DNA from: Caballeronia telluris
GTDB lineage: Bacteria; Pseudomonadota; Gammaproteobacteria; Burkholderiales; Burkholderiaceae
Direction of reading: 5' to 3'
DNA: 64,000 nucleotides
NCBI RefSeq assembly: GCF_001544495.1
Contig: NZ_FCNZ02000011.1
Span: 62,001-126,000 of the forward strand
Translations under genes and position numbers: made by a program
In this document: in pieces, positions 20,413 through 28,470 of the stretch
How positions within the stretch are numbered: position 1 is the stretch's first letter
Layout of the letters: every line of letters starts with the position of its first letter
Notes under the pieces: generated by a model
Told to the model about the DNA's origin: nothing
The model's input: only the letters and a program-made list of their open reading frames with translations
Database searches by the model: none

Positions 20413-21192
20413 ATGATCAAACGATCGACTTCCCTCGCCGCGCTCTTCGTCTCCATCGCGCTCGCCTGCGCCGCGCCCTGCGCGCGTGCCCACAATCCGA
20501 ACGCGCTCTGGGAGATCGTCCACGATTCGTGTGTTCCCGCGGCCGAAGGCGCCGACATCGCGCAGAAATGCATCGACGTGAATCTCGCGGGCGGCTATGC
20601 GGTGCTGAAGGATATTGTCGGCGTCGCGCAATATCTGCTGATTCCGACGACGCGCATTGGCGGCATCGAAAGCGCCGATCTGCTCGTGCCCGGAACGCCC
20701 AACTACTTTCGCGCGGCGTGGCAGGCGCGACGCTTCGTCGACGAGGCGCTCGATCGCGACATGCCGCGCGACACGCTCTCGCTTGCGATCAACTCGGCGT
20801 ACGGGCGCACGCAGAACCAACTGCATATCCATATCGACTGCCTCGCGCCGGACGTCGTCGCGGCGCTGCGCGAATACGGGCCGCGCGCGGGCACCGACTG
20901 GTCGCCGTTTCCGGTTCTGCTGCGCGGCCATGCGTATCGCATCCGCCGCATCGACGACGCCGATCTCGCGCGCACCGATCCGTTCAAGCTGCTGGCACCC
21001 GACGTCGCGCGAGAAGGGCAGGTGATGGCCGAGCAGACGCTGCTGCTCGCGGGCGCCACGCTGCGCGACGGCACGCCTGCGTTTTATCTGCTCAACGATC
21101 ACGTCAAGCCGGGCGACTGGGCTTCGTCGGAGGAGTTGCAGGATCACAGTTGCGCGGTGGCAAAAGAGCGGGGTCGCAGCGACAAAAAGTGA
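20413..21192 (+). CDS. cdh: CDP-diacylglycerol diphosphatase
   Basis: Hydrolyses CDP-diacylglycerol to CMP and phosphatidate. The 259-residue protein starts MIKRSTSLAALFVSIALACAA, an N-terminal signal/anchor, so the enzyme faces the periplasm. The HIT-superfamily motif is QLHIHIDC near residue 139. The conserved flanks SRIGGIESxDLL-like (TTRIGGIESADLLVPG) and NDHVKPGDWASSEELQDHSC also match the family. ATG at 20401 is an alternative adding four residues. It is a stand-alone gene. Confidence 0.88.
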   Translation: MIKRSTSLAALFVSIALACAAPCARAHNPNALWEIVHDSCVPAAEGADIAQKCIDVNLAGGYAVLKDIVGVAQYLLIPTTRIGGIESADLLVPGTPNYFRAAWQARRFVDEALDRDMPRDTLSLAINSAYGRTQNQLHIHIDCLAPDVVAALREYGPRAGTDWSPFPVLLRGHAYRIRRIDDADLARTDPFKLLAPDVAREGQVMAEQTLLLAGATLRDGTPAFYLLNDHVKPGDWASSEELQDHSCAVAKERGRSDKK

Positions 21193-21303
21193 CGACGGGC
21201 GGTGAGGGTTATCGGCAAGATGAGTATTCGGTCTGCGGCCGGCATGCGGCGCCTTGACGTTCGCCAGGACCGCTTGCAAAACCACTTTTCTGTAACTACA
21301 ATA

Positions 21304-21705
21304 ATGCACATCGAAATCATCTTCGATCCTGCGAAGGACGAAGCGAACCAACGGGATCGCGGTGTTTCGCTCGCGCTCGCGCGGGAAATCGATTGGCCGC
21401 GCGTCATGTCATATGCCGACGATCGTCACGATTACGGCGAGGTGCGCGAGATCGGCTACGTGCCGATAACCGGGCGGCTCTATTGCGTGGTCTTCACGCA
21501 GCGAAACGCGGCAATGCGCATCATTAGTCTGCGAAAGGCAAACAACCGGGAAGTCGAACGTTATGAACAGCAAATCGAAGCTCTACAGGAACACACCCGA
21601 AGAGGAAGCCGAGATCCAGCGGGGGATCGACGCGGACCCGGACACGTTCGTCCCTTCCGACGAACAGTTCGCAAGGATGAGACCGCTGGGCCGGCCACGT
21701 CTTGA
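21304..21705 (+). CDS. brnT: BrnT family toxin with long C-terminal overlap
   Basis: Ribonuclease toxin of the BrnT/BrnA type II system (RelE-like fold). Residues 1-86 match a normal BrnT: MHIEIIFDPAKDEANQRDRGVSLALA through GRLYCVVFTQRNAAMRIISLRKANNREVERYEQQIEAL. Family members are usually about 90-100 residues; this frame continues to 133. From residue 87 it overlaps brnA in another frame for 143 bp, and this extension is Arg/Gly-rich (RRGSRDPAGDRRGPGHVRPFRR). The tail may be a by-product of the overlap. Toxin is upstream of antitoxin, the normal order for this system. Confidence 0.82.
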   Translation: MHIEIIFDPAKDEANQRDRGVSLALAREIDWPRVMSYADDRHDYGEVREIGYVPITGRLYCVVFTQRNAAMRIISLRKANNREVERYEQQIEALQEHTRRGSRDPAGDRRGPGHVRPFRRTVRKDETAGPATS

Positions 21706-21838
21706 GTCGCCGAAAGTGCAACTGACGGTGCGCTACGACGCCGACATCGTCGAGGCGTTCAAGGCGACGGGCGACGGCTGGCAGACGCGCATGAACGACG
21801 CGTTGCGCGAGTGGCTGAAGACGCACCGGGCTGCGTAA
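21563..21838 (+). CDS. brnA: BrnA family antitoxin
   Basis: 91-residue antitoxin. The N-terminal part matches BrnA (KLYRNTPEEEAEIQRGIDADPDTFVPSDEQFARM). The C-terminal part is a ribbon-helix-helix-like DNA-binding segment (VQLTVRYDADIVEAFKATGDGWQTRMNDALREWLKTH). It neutralises BrnT and is expected to autorepress the pair. The ATG at 21563 has GGAAG upstream and preserves the family N-terminus, so the long overlap with brnT appears real. A terminator follows. Confidence 0.88.
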   Translation: MNSKSKLYRNTPEEEAEIQRGIDADPDTFVPSDEQFARMRPLGRPRLESPKVQLTVRYDADIVEAFKATGDGWQTRMNDALREWLKTHRAA

Positions 21839-21863
21839 TACCCCTGCCGCTGATCCATCCACG

Positions 21864-21894
21864 AAAGCCGCTGAACGAAACGCCAGCGGCTTTT
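21864..21894. terminator. Intrinsic terminator after brnTA and pyrB
   Basis: 10-bp arms AAAGCCGCTG / CAGCGGCTTT around AACGAAACGC, followed by a short T-run. It lies between the convergent brnA and pyrB genes and can serve both. Confidence 0.75.
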
Positions 21895-21908
21895 GTCCTC
21901 TCGCGACG

Positions 21909-23189
21909 CTAGTCGATCCCGTGAAACACCGCATCGTCCGGACCGACATACGCGGGCGAGCGCCAGGCGGCATCGCGCATCGAATGCTGCACCTGATGCT
22001 CGACGCCCAGCAGCATCGCGAAGATCGCCATGCGCACCGGAATGCCGTTGTCGGTCTGGCGAAAGATCGCGAGCCGCGCATCGTGGTTCAGGTCCGTGCT
22101 CAGGTCGTTGGCGCCCGGGCGGCCGTCGCGCGGCAGCGGATGCATGATGAGCGTGTCGGGACCGCACACCGCGTCCACGAGCGCCTGGTTGATCTGGAAG
22201 TCCGGCGTATAGCCTTCGATCGACTCGTCCGCGAAACGCTCCTTCTGAATGCGCGTCGCGTACACGACGTCGGCGCCTTTCAGTCCGGCGCGCAGGTCGG
22301 CCGTCTGCTCGATCACGTGATCGCCGCGCGCGATCTGCTCGACGATGTGGTCGGGCATTTCCAGCGAACGGGGCGACACCAGCGTGAACTTCAGTCCGCG
22401 ATGGAGCGCGAGCAGTTTCGCGAGCGAATGCACGGTGCGGCCGTACTTGAGATCGCCGACCATCGCGATATGCGCGCCATCGACGATCTTCCCGATACGC
22501 GAAAATTCGCGCTGGATCGTGTACAGGTCGAGCAGCGCCTGGCTCGGATGCTCGCCGGGGCCGTCGCCGGCATTGATGACCGGAATGTTGGTCGCCCGCG
22601 CGAATTCCGCCACCGAACCTTGCTCGGGATGCCGCACGACGAGCGCATCGGCGTAGCCGCTGATGACGCGGCTCGTGTCGTAGATCGATTCGCCCTTCGC
22701 CATCGACGAAAAGGTGAAGCCGGTCGTGTCGCAGACCGAGCCGCCGAGCCGGCAGAACGCCGCGCCGAAACTCACGCGCGTGCGCGTGCTCGCTTCGAAA
22801 AACAGGTTCGCGAGCACCGCGCCTTCGAGCACGCGCGTGATCTTCTGGCGGCGCGCGATGGGCTGCATCGTATCGGCGACGCGAAAGAGCGCCTCTACTG
22901 CATCGCGCGAAAACTGATCGACGGACAGCAGATGCGCGCGGCCTTCGAATGCAATCGCCGAATATGCGCTCTGCGTATATTCGCGCTCGGTCGGCGCGCG
23001 TTCGAGAATCTCGCTGACATAACGGCCGGCGATTTCCGGCATCGCACGCGATTCCGGCGATCCGTCGGGCAGAAGCCAGGTGTCGAGCGCCCGCCGGGTC
23101 ACGCCGATGCGGCTCGCGAACGCGTCGCGGGTCATGTTGAGACGGCGCATTGCGTCGCGCAGGACGGTTTGCTGCTGAACGGCTGCCAT
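21909..23189 (-). CDS. pyrB: Aspartate carbamoyltransferase with N-terminal HTH-like extension
   Basis: Committed step of pyrimidine synthesis: carbamoyl phosphate plus aspartate to carbamoyl aspartate. The protein has 426 residues, about 110 more than the E. coli catalytic chain. The catalytic motifs are present: FFEASTRTR (carbamoyl-phosphate loop), GDGPGEHPSQALLDL and MHPLPR. Residues 1-55 read like a Cro/XRE-type helix-turn-helix (AMRRLNMTRDAFASRIGVTRRALDTWLLP). No pyrI or pyrC is adjacent. The start at 23189 (MAAVQQQTVL) includes the extension, which is collinear with the enzyme in a single frame. The meaning of the extension is unknown. Confidence 0.92.
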   Translation of the reverse strand: MAAVQQQTVLRDAMRRLNMTRDAFASRIGVTRRALDTWLLPDGSPESRAMPEIAGRYVSEILERAPTEREYTQSAYSAIAFEGRAHLLSVDQFSRDAVEALFRVADTMQPIARRQKITRVLEGAVLANLFFEASTRTRVSFGAAFCRLGGSVCDTTGFTFSSMAKGESIYDTSRVISGYADALVVRHPEQGSVAEFARATNIPVINAGDGPGEHPSQALLDLYTIQREFSRIGKIVDGAHIAMVGDLKYGRTVHSLAKLLALHRGLKFTLVSPRSLEMPDHIVEQIARGDHVIEQTADLRAGLKGADVVYATRIQKERFADESIEGYTPDFQINQALVDAVCGPDTLIMHPLPRDGRPGANDLSTDLNHDARLAIFRQTDNGIPVRMAIFAMLLGVEHQVQHSMRDAAWRSPAYVGPDDAVFHGID

Positions 23190-23226
23190 GTTCGCTCCGG
23201 GTGATGTACGCGGAGCGTATAGTAGG

Positions 23227-23646
23227 TTACTCGCCGATCAGATGCAAGACGACTTCCCGCCGATGCGCCGCGCGCCGGTGTTCGAACAGATAAATGCCTT
23301 GCCACGTGCCGAGCAGCATCCGTCCGGCTTCGACCGGCACCGACAGTTGCACCGTCGTCAGCGCGGTGCGCAGGTGCGCAGGCATGTCGTCGGGGCCTTC
23401 GGCGTCGTGCACGTAGCGATCCGGCGACTCGGGCGCGATCGTCTCGAAAAACCGTTCGAGGTCGGTGCGCACGTCGGGATCGGCGTTTTCCTGGATCAGC
23501 AGCGACGCCGACGTATGCCGGCAGAACACCGTCAGAAGCCCGGTGCGGATGTCCTGGCGGTCGATCCACGTGTCGATTTCGGCGGTGAATTCGTGCAGGC
23601 CGCGCGTGCGCGTCGCGACCGTCAGATGATGCAGTGCCTGTTTCAT
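23227..23646 (-). CDS. YjbQ family protein (UPF0047)
   Basis: 139-residue single-domain cytosolic protein of the YjbQ/UPF0047 family. It has the conserved segments LLTVFCRHTSASLLIQENADPDV, HDAEGPDDMPAHLRTAL and LGTWQGIYLFEHR. Members have been reported to show weak thiamine-phosphate synthase activity; the physiological role is unclear. It lies 37 bp upstream of pyrB on the same strand and could be co-transcribed with it. Confidence 0.9.
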   Translation of the reverse strand: MKQALHHLTVATRTRGLHEFTAEIDTWIDRQDIRTGLLTVFCRHTSASLLIQENADPDVRTDLERFFETIAPESPDRYVHDAEGPDDMPAHLRTALTTVQLSVPVEAGRMLLGTWQGIYLFEHRRAAHRREVVLHLIGE

Positions 23647-23772
23647 GTCGGTGTCTCCGCTCGGGCGCGGTCTTCGGGCCGGTGTTTCAAGTGTATCGGC
23701 TGCAAGGCGTTTGGACAGGGCGCGCGTCGCGACTATGCTTGGGCTGTCATTCGCGTTTTCCGGTCTGCCGCC

Positions 23773-24243
23773 ATGTCCTTTGCAAGCCGCGTGTTGCTGT
23801 CGCTCCTATGGCTGCCCGCCGCGCTCGCCCTCGCCGACGAACCGCGCGCCAACCGTGGCGACGATCCTTTCATGCCCATTTCGTCGGCGATCGCCGGGTG
23901 CCCGGCGCCGTCCGGCCCCTTCGAAACGCCGCAGGAATGGAACGACGAAGCGCACTACCGCATCGAGCGCGGCAACAGTTGCTGGATCGCCGGGCGTTGC
24001 CGGCTGTCGAACAGCTATCTCTACGACAAGGAAATCGCCGAAAGCGTGACGCGGCGCCTCGCCTCGCTGAACGCATCGACCCAATGGCGCGAGAAAACCA
24101 GCCTGTGGCTCACGCTGCAACGCCGGTTCATCTACGTGGACGGCTGCGTCGCGCGCGACTTCGACCGCGCGCGCTTCATATCCGGACTCGGCGAAACCGC
24201 CGACGTCGACAAGGTGATCGACCGGAGCGTCGTGCGTCCGTGA
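23773..24243 (+). CDS. Small exported protein, BON-like
   Basis: 156 residues. The signal peptide is MSFASRVLLSLLWLPAALALADE. The mature part has three Cys residues in its first half (GCPAPSG, NSCWIAGRC) and a later Cys (VDGCVARDF). The C-terminal half (EIAESVTRRLASLN ... RRFIYVDGCVARDFDRARFISGLGETADVDKVID) resembles the alpha-beta pattern of a BON domain. I do not recognise a specific function. The start at 23773 is chosen for the signal peptide. Confidence 0.65.
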   Translation: MSFASRVLLSLLWLPAALALADEPRANRGDDPFMPISSAIAGCPAPSGPFETPQEWNDEAHYRIERGNSCWIAGRCRLSNSYLYDKEIAESVTRRLASLNASTQWREKTSLWLTLQRRFIYVDGCVARDFDRARFISGLGETADVDKVIDRSVVRP

Positions 24244-24370
24244 GCGTGACGGTTTCGGGCAAGCGGGCGAATTTGGCCTAAGCTTGAGGTGAGACCCGCA
24301 TCGTTGGACAGCACAAGCGAGGGACCGGGGCAACGGGCTCACGACGCTCGCGCGCCGCCGGTTTTCATCG

Positions 24371-25789
24371 ATGAGAACGAATCCGTTTGGCCTGCTTTGC
24401 CGTTGCGCCGCGCTGTTCGCGACGCTCCTGTTCGGCGTGGCGTCCATTGCCGGGGCGGCCGGCGCCGCGAATGCGCCTGTCGTCGTGATCGCGGTGTCGG
24501 GCGCGATCGGGCCGGCGAGCGCCGACTTCATCGTCCGGTCGCTCGCGCGCGCCGCCGACGACCACGCGCAGGCCGCCATCCTCGAACTCGATACGCCTGG
24601 CGGCCTCGATCTCTCGATGCGTTCGATCATCAAGGCGATCCTCGCCTCGCCGGTGCCGGTCGTGTCGTTCATCGCGCCGGGCGGCGCGCGGGCGGCGAGC
24701 GCGGGCACCTACATCGTCTACGCGAGCCACGTCGCCGCGATGGCGCCGGGCACCAATCTCGGCGCCGCGACGCCGATCCAGATCGGCACGAGCGGCGCGC
24801 CGAAGCCGGAGGCGAGCGCCTCGGCGGCGTCGGGGACGCAAGCCGGCGAATCGACCGAAACCCGCAAGCAGGTCCACGACGCCGCCGCCTATATCCGCGG
24901 ACTGGCGCAACTGCGCGGCCGCAACGCCGGATGGGCCGAGCGCGCGGTGCGCGAAGCGGTCAGCCTGTCGGCGAGCGAGGCGCTCGCGCAGCGCGTGATC
25001 GATCTCACCGCTGCCGACATTCCCGATCTCCTCGCGAAACTCGACGGCCGCCGCGTGCGCACGCTGACAGGCGAGCACGTCCTCGCGACGAAAGGCGCGC
25101 CCGTCATCACCTTGCTGCCCGACTGGCGCAGCCGCTTCCTCGCGACGATCACCGACCCGAGCGTGGCGCTGATTCTCGTGATGATCGGCATGTACGGGCT
25201 CTTCTTCGAATTCTCGAATCCCGGCTTCATGCTGCCGGGCGTCGCGGGCGCGATTTGCCTGCTCGTCGGGCTGTTCGCGCTCCAGTTGCTGCCGATCAGC
25301 TTCGTCGGCCTTGGGCTGATCGTGCTCGGCATCGGCTTTCTCGTCGCGGAAATGTTCCTGCCGACCTTCGGGACGCTCGGCATCGGCGGAGTGGTCGCGT
25401 TTTCGATCGGCGCGCTGATGCTGATCGACACCGACGTGCCGGGCTTCGGCATTCCCGTGGGCGTCGTGGCGGGGCTCGCCATCGTGACCGCGCTATTCAT
25501 CTTTTCGGTATCGGCGGTGGCGTTGAAGGCGAGCCGGCGGCCGGTCGTCAGCGGGTCTGAGGCGATGCTGGGAAGCGTCGGCGTGATGCTCGGCGACGAA
25601 ATCCACGCGGCGGGCGAGAGCGGCTGGGCCACGGTTCGCGGCGAGCGCTGGCGCGTGCAGAGCGCGGGCGCGCATGCGTTGCCGGCGCGCGGCGGCAAGG
25701 TGCGCGTGACCGCGCGCCACGGCCTGACGCTGACCGTCGAAGTCGTGAACGAAGCTACCCATGCAACAAGTTGCATGGGGTCAGAGTAA
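24371..25789 (+). CDS. nfeD: NfeD family membrane-bound serine protease
   Basis: Long-form NfeD of 472 residues. Signal peptide/TM at residues 8-30; ClpP-like protease domain about 35-235 with PGGARAASAGTYIVYASHVAAMAPGTNLGAATPI, where SAG holds the probable catalytic Ser; several transmembrane helices about 258-380; C-terminal OB-like domain about 395-460. Long NfeD proteins are paired with stomatin/slipin proteins, and a slipin gene follows. Oddity: the last nine residues (HATSCMGSE) and the stop codon are encoded by the first copy of the hairpin repeat at 25763-25924, so the native C-terminus has been altered by the repeat. Confidence 0.92.
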   Translation: MRTNPFGLLCRCAALFATLLFGVASIAGAAGAANAPVVVIAVSGAIGPASADFIVRSLARAADDHAQAAILELDTPGGLDLSMRSIIKAILASPVPVVSFIAPGGARAASAGTYIVYASHVAAMAPGTNLGAATPIQIGTSGAPKPEASASAASGTQAGESTETRKQVHDAAAYIRGLAQLRGRNAGWAERAVREAVSLSASEALAQRVIDLTAADIPDLLAKLDGRRVRTLTGEHVLATKGAPVITLLPDWRSRFLATITDPSVALILVMIGMYGLFFEFSNPGFMLPGVAGAICLLVGLFALQLLPISFVGLGLIVLGIGFLVAEMFLPTFGTLGIGGVVAFSIGALMLIDTDVPGFGIPVGVVAGLAIVTALFIFSVSAVALKASRRPVVSGSEAMLGSVGVMLGDEIHAAGESGWATVRGERWRVQSAGAHALPARGGKVRVTARHGLTLTVEVVNEATHATSCMGSE

Positions 25790-25924
25790 GCGCTAAAGCG
25801 CTAACTCTGACCGACACAACAGAGTTGCATGGGGTCGGAGTAAAGCGCTAAAGCGCTAACTCTGACCGACGCAACAGAGTTGCATGGGGTCAGAGTAAGC
25901 GCTAAAGCGCCAACTCTGACCGAC
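25763..25924. repeat. Three tandem hairpin-forming repeats between nfeD and slipin gene
   Basis: Units at 25763-25815, 25816-25870 and 25871-25924 (53, 55 and 54 bp), nearly identical. Each contains an imperfect palindrome with GGTCAGAGT / ACTCTGACC arms and an inner AGCGCT-AA-AGCGCT (first copy 25779-25812). The block resembles a REP-type extragenic palindrome. It fills the gap before the slipin Shine-Dalgarno and supplies the nfeD stop codon. It could act as an mRNA stabiliser or attenuator. Confidence 0.9.
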
Positions 25925-25935
25925 AGGAGAGAACA

Positions 25936-26700
25936 ATGATGGGCATCACATTCGGCTTCACCGGCGTGCTGGTCGCGCTGATCGTCCTCGTGCTCTTTTC
26001 GGCGATCCGCATCTTTCGCGAATACGAGCGCGGCGTCGTGTTCATGCTCGGGCGCTTCTGGAAGGTGAAGGGGCCGGGCCTCGTGCTGATCATTCCGGCC
26101 GTGCAGCAGGTCGTGCGCATGGACCTGCGCACCGTCGTCTTCGACGTGCCGCCGCAGGACGTCATCACGCGCGACAACGTGTCGGTGAAGGTGAATGCGG
26201 TCGTGTACTTCCGGGTCGTCGATCCGGAGAAGGCCGTGATCCAGGTCGCGCGCTTTCTCGACGCCACGAGCCAGCTTTCGCAGACGACCCTGCGCGCGAT
26301 CCTCGGCAAGCACGAACTCGACGAACTGCTCGCCGAGCGCGAGCGCCTGAATGCCGACATCCAGCGCGTGCTCGACTCGCAGACCGACGCCTGGGGCATC
26401 AAGGTGTCGAACGTGGAAATCAAGGATGTCGACATCAACGAGACGATGATCCGCGCGATCGCCCGCCAGGCCGAAGCCGAACGCGAGCGCCGCGCGAAGA
26501 TCATTCATGCCGAAGGCGAACTGCAGGCGTCCGAAAAACTGCTGCAGGCCGCGCAGATGCTCGCGCAGGCGCCGCAGGCGATGCAGTTGCGCTACCTGCA
26601 GACGCTGACCACCATCGCCGGCGACAAGAACTCGACCATCGTCTTCCCGATGCCGATCGACCTGATCACGTCGCTGCTCGACCGGCTGAAGAAAGACTAG
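25936..26700 (+). CDS. Slipin (SPFH/stomatin family) protein
   Basis: 254-residue membrane scaffold protein. One N-terminal hydrophobic segment (residues 8-25) precedes an SPFH domain starting [31 protein letters not shown]. The core continues [18 protein letters not shown]-like ([26 protein letters not shown]), and a coiled-coil-prone helix follows ([33 protein letters not shown]). It partners NfeD, which in other systems cleaves the C-terminus of its stomatin. ATG codons at 25936 and 25939 are both possible; GGAGAG is just upstream. Confidence 0.93.
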   Translation: MMGITFGFTGVLVALIVLVLFSAIRIFREYERGVVFMLGRFWKVKGPGLVLIIPAVQQVVRMDLRTVVFDVPPQDVITRDNVSVKVNAVVYFRVVDPEKAVIQVARFLDATSQLSQTTLRAILGKHELDELLAERERLNADIQRVLDSQTDAWGIKVSNVEIKDVDINETMIRAIARQAEAERERRAKIIHAEGELQASEKLLQAAQMLAQAPQAMQLRYLQTLTTIAGDKNSTIVFPMPIDLITSLLDRLKKD

Positions 26701-26701
26701 C

Positions 26702-27238
26702 TCACTGGACGGCGGGGAAGTCGAGCTCGGTATCGTTCACGCGGTTCAACAGATTCGTGAACCCGATCACGCTGATGGCGAAGAGGGCGTCGACCACTTG
26801 GGCCTCGCTGTAGCCCGCCGCGCGCACGTCGTCGAGATGCGAGCGCTCGACCGTGCCCGAGGTCAACACGACACGGCGCACGAAGCGCACGAGCGCGTCG
26901 CGCTGCGCGTTGCCGGTCGGGACGCCGGCGCGAACCTGCTTCGTTTCTTCGAGCGACAATCCCACCATCTTGCCGATCGCGGTATGCGCGGCGACACAAT
27001 AATCACAACCGGCGATTTCGCTGACGGTGAGCTTGATCGCTTCCAGGTCGCGCTTGTCGAGGCTGCTTTTGGCGAGCACGGCGTCGCCGTTGAGCGCGGC
27101 GGCGAGCACGGCCGGGTTGTGCGTGCCGACGGTCGCGTAGGCGTTCGGCACGCGGCCCGCGGCGCGCTTGATGTTGGCGAACAGATCGGCGGCGGCGCCG
27201 GTTGCTTCGTTGACGTTGATTTGCGAAAGACGTGACAT
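26702..27238 (-). CDS. Carboxymuconolactone decarboxylase/AhpD-like protein
   Basis: 178-residue AhpD-fold protein with the redox motif CDYCVAAHT (CxxC...H) in SEIAGCDYCVAAHTAIGKMVGLS. This is the signature of peroxidase-related alkylhydroperoxidase-like enzymes. The start at 27238 (MSRLSQINVNEATG) is preferred over 27268 because AGGAG lies just upstream. Divergent from a LysR-type gene, which probably controls it. The substrate is unknown. Confidence 0.88.
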   Translation of the reverse strand: MSRLSQINVNEATGAAADLFANIKRAAGRVPNAYATVGTHNPAVLAAALNGDAVLAKSSLDKRDLEAIKLTVSEIAGCDYCVAAHTAIGKMVGLSLEETKQVRAGVPTGNAQRDALVRFVRRVVLTSGTVERSHLDDVRAAGYSEAQVVDALFAISVIGFTNLLNRVNDTELDFPAVQ

Positions 27239-27340
27239 GGTGAGCTCCTGAGTCGTGTGAACAGCCATCCGTGTGGCTTGAGTGAACTTTATGGCAACGC
27301 GATGAGCGTGTTAATGCCGAAAAATCTCTCAAACATGCTC

Positions 27341-27361
27341 GATCGGCTCACGATACCGATC
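27341..27361. promoter_or_regulatory. Candidate LysR-type operator
   Basis: GATCGG and CCGATC form a dyad with a 9-bp spacer, and a T-N11-A pattern (27343 to 27355) lies within it. This is the usual LysR box form, in the gap between the AhpD-like and LysR genes and 27 bp before the LysR start. Confidence 0.4.
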
Positions 27362-27387
27362 ATCCCCAAGAAAGGCGAAGGAAGCCG

Positions 27388-28293
27388 ATGGACTATCTGA
27401 CGACCCTGAAGGTGTTCTGCACGGTGGTGGAGGCGAAAAGCTTCACGCGCGCGGCCGATATTCTCGGCGTGACGCCGCCCGTCGTCTCGCGCGCGATTTC
27501 GACGCTGGAGCAGCGGCTCGGCAGCCGGCTCTTCAACCGCACGACGCGCCAGATTTCGCTGACCGAGACCGCCGAGCAGTTTTTCGCGGGCTGCTCGCGG
27601 CTGCTCGACGAACTCGAAGCGCTCGAACGAAGCGCGTCGACGAATGCCAGCGAGGCGACCGGCGTCCTGCGGCTCGTCGCGCATACAACCGCGACCGTCC
27701 ACCGGCTGGTGCCGCTGATCGCGTCGTTCAGGCAGCGGCACCGCCAGGTCCGGCTCGACGTGACGCTGACCGAGCGGCCGGTCGATCTCGTCGCCGAAGG
27801 TTACGACCTCGCGCTCGTCCTGCCCTTCATGCTGACGAGCGACACGGTCGTCACGCGCCTGCTCGAACGCATCCCACTCGCACTCGTCGCGACGCCCGGC
27901 TATCTCGCGACGCACCCGGCGCCGCGCCATCCGTCGGAACTCGTCGATCACGAATTCGTGCCGATGTCGGCGTCGATCCGCAAGCCCGAACTGACGTTTC
28001 GCATCGGCGGCGAGGAGACAACGGTGCCGATGCGCTTCGACATCGCGTCGAACAGCGCCGATTTCAACCGGCAGATGGTGTTGCAGGGCTGCGGCATAGG
28101 CGTTTTGCCGGTTGGACTCGTGCAGCGCGAGATCGAGTCGGGGCAACTCGTGACGCTGCTCGATCGCTTCGAACTCGTCAGCGGGGCGATCGAAATCCGG
28201 CTCGCCTACAGCACGCGCGCGCTGCTTCCGGCAAAAGTGCGTGCATTCGTCGATCACGCGACGGAATTTTTCGGCGACAGCGCGGCCGCGTAA
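27388..28293 (+). CDS. LysR family transcriptional regulator
   Basis: 301 residues. The N-terminal winged helix-turn-helix is typical (MDYLTTLKVFCTVVEAKSFTRAADILGVTPPVVSRAISTLEQRLGSRLFNRTTRQISLTE, in part). A periplasmic-binding-like effector domain follows from about residue 90 (LRLVAHTTATVHRLVPLIASFRQRH). It is divergent from the AhpD-like gene and upstream of the efflux operon on the same strand. The first is the more likely target by the usual LysR arrangement. Effector unknown. Confidence 0.92.
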   Translation: MDYLTTLKVFCTVVEAKSFTRAADILGVTPPVVSRAISTLEQRLGSRLFNRTTRQISLTETAEQFFAGCSRLLDELEALERSASTNASEATGVLRLVAHTTATVHRLVPLIASFRQRHRQVRLDVTLTERPVDLVAEGYDLALVLPFMLTSDTVVTRLLERIPLALVATPGYLATHPAPRHPSELVDHEFVPMSASIRKPELTFRIGGEETTVPMRFDIASNSADFNRQMVLQGCGIGVLPVGLVQREIESGQLVTLLDRFELVSGAIEIRLAYSTRALLPAKVRAFVDHATEFFGDSAAA

Positions 28294-28371
28294 TCCGCGC
28301 GAACGCCCGCTCCGCAAGCCTTCCGGCCGATTGTTGCTGCCCGCGTCATTCACTCGTGTGCGCAATGCGCC

Positions 28372-28400
28372 TTGACTCGGTGCATATGCACATTTAGCCT
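28372..28400 (+). promoter_or_regulatory. Candidate emrAB promoter
   Basis: TTGACT (28372-28377) and TAGCCT (28395-28400) with a 17-bp spacer. The palindrome GTGCATATGCAC sits inside the spacer. Confidence 0.5.
28380..28391. promoter_or_regulatory. Candidate operator 1 of the efflux operon
   Basis: Perfect 12-bp palindrome GTGCATATGCAC between the -35 and -10 elements. Identical to the site at 28448-28459, 68 bp downstream, and preceded by CG in both places. Confidence 0.65.
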
Positions 28401-28447
28401 TTCGCGTAATCGCAAGTGCCTTTCGAGGCGCTTCTCCACCCTCTACG

Positions 28448-28459
28448 GTGCATATGCAC
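28448..28459. promoter_or_regulatory. Candidate operator 2 of the efflux operon
   Basis: Second identical copy of GTGCATATGCAC, ending 11 bases before the emrA start codon and inside the expected leader. Two identical palindromes 68 bp apart suggest cooperative or looping repression. Confidence 0.65.
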
Positions 28460-28470
28460 TTTAATCGACA

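Noticed and set aside
25763-25924. CRISPR array
   Set aside because: The units are contiguous with no unique spacers, and each unit is itself a hairpin; no cas genes are present.
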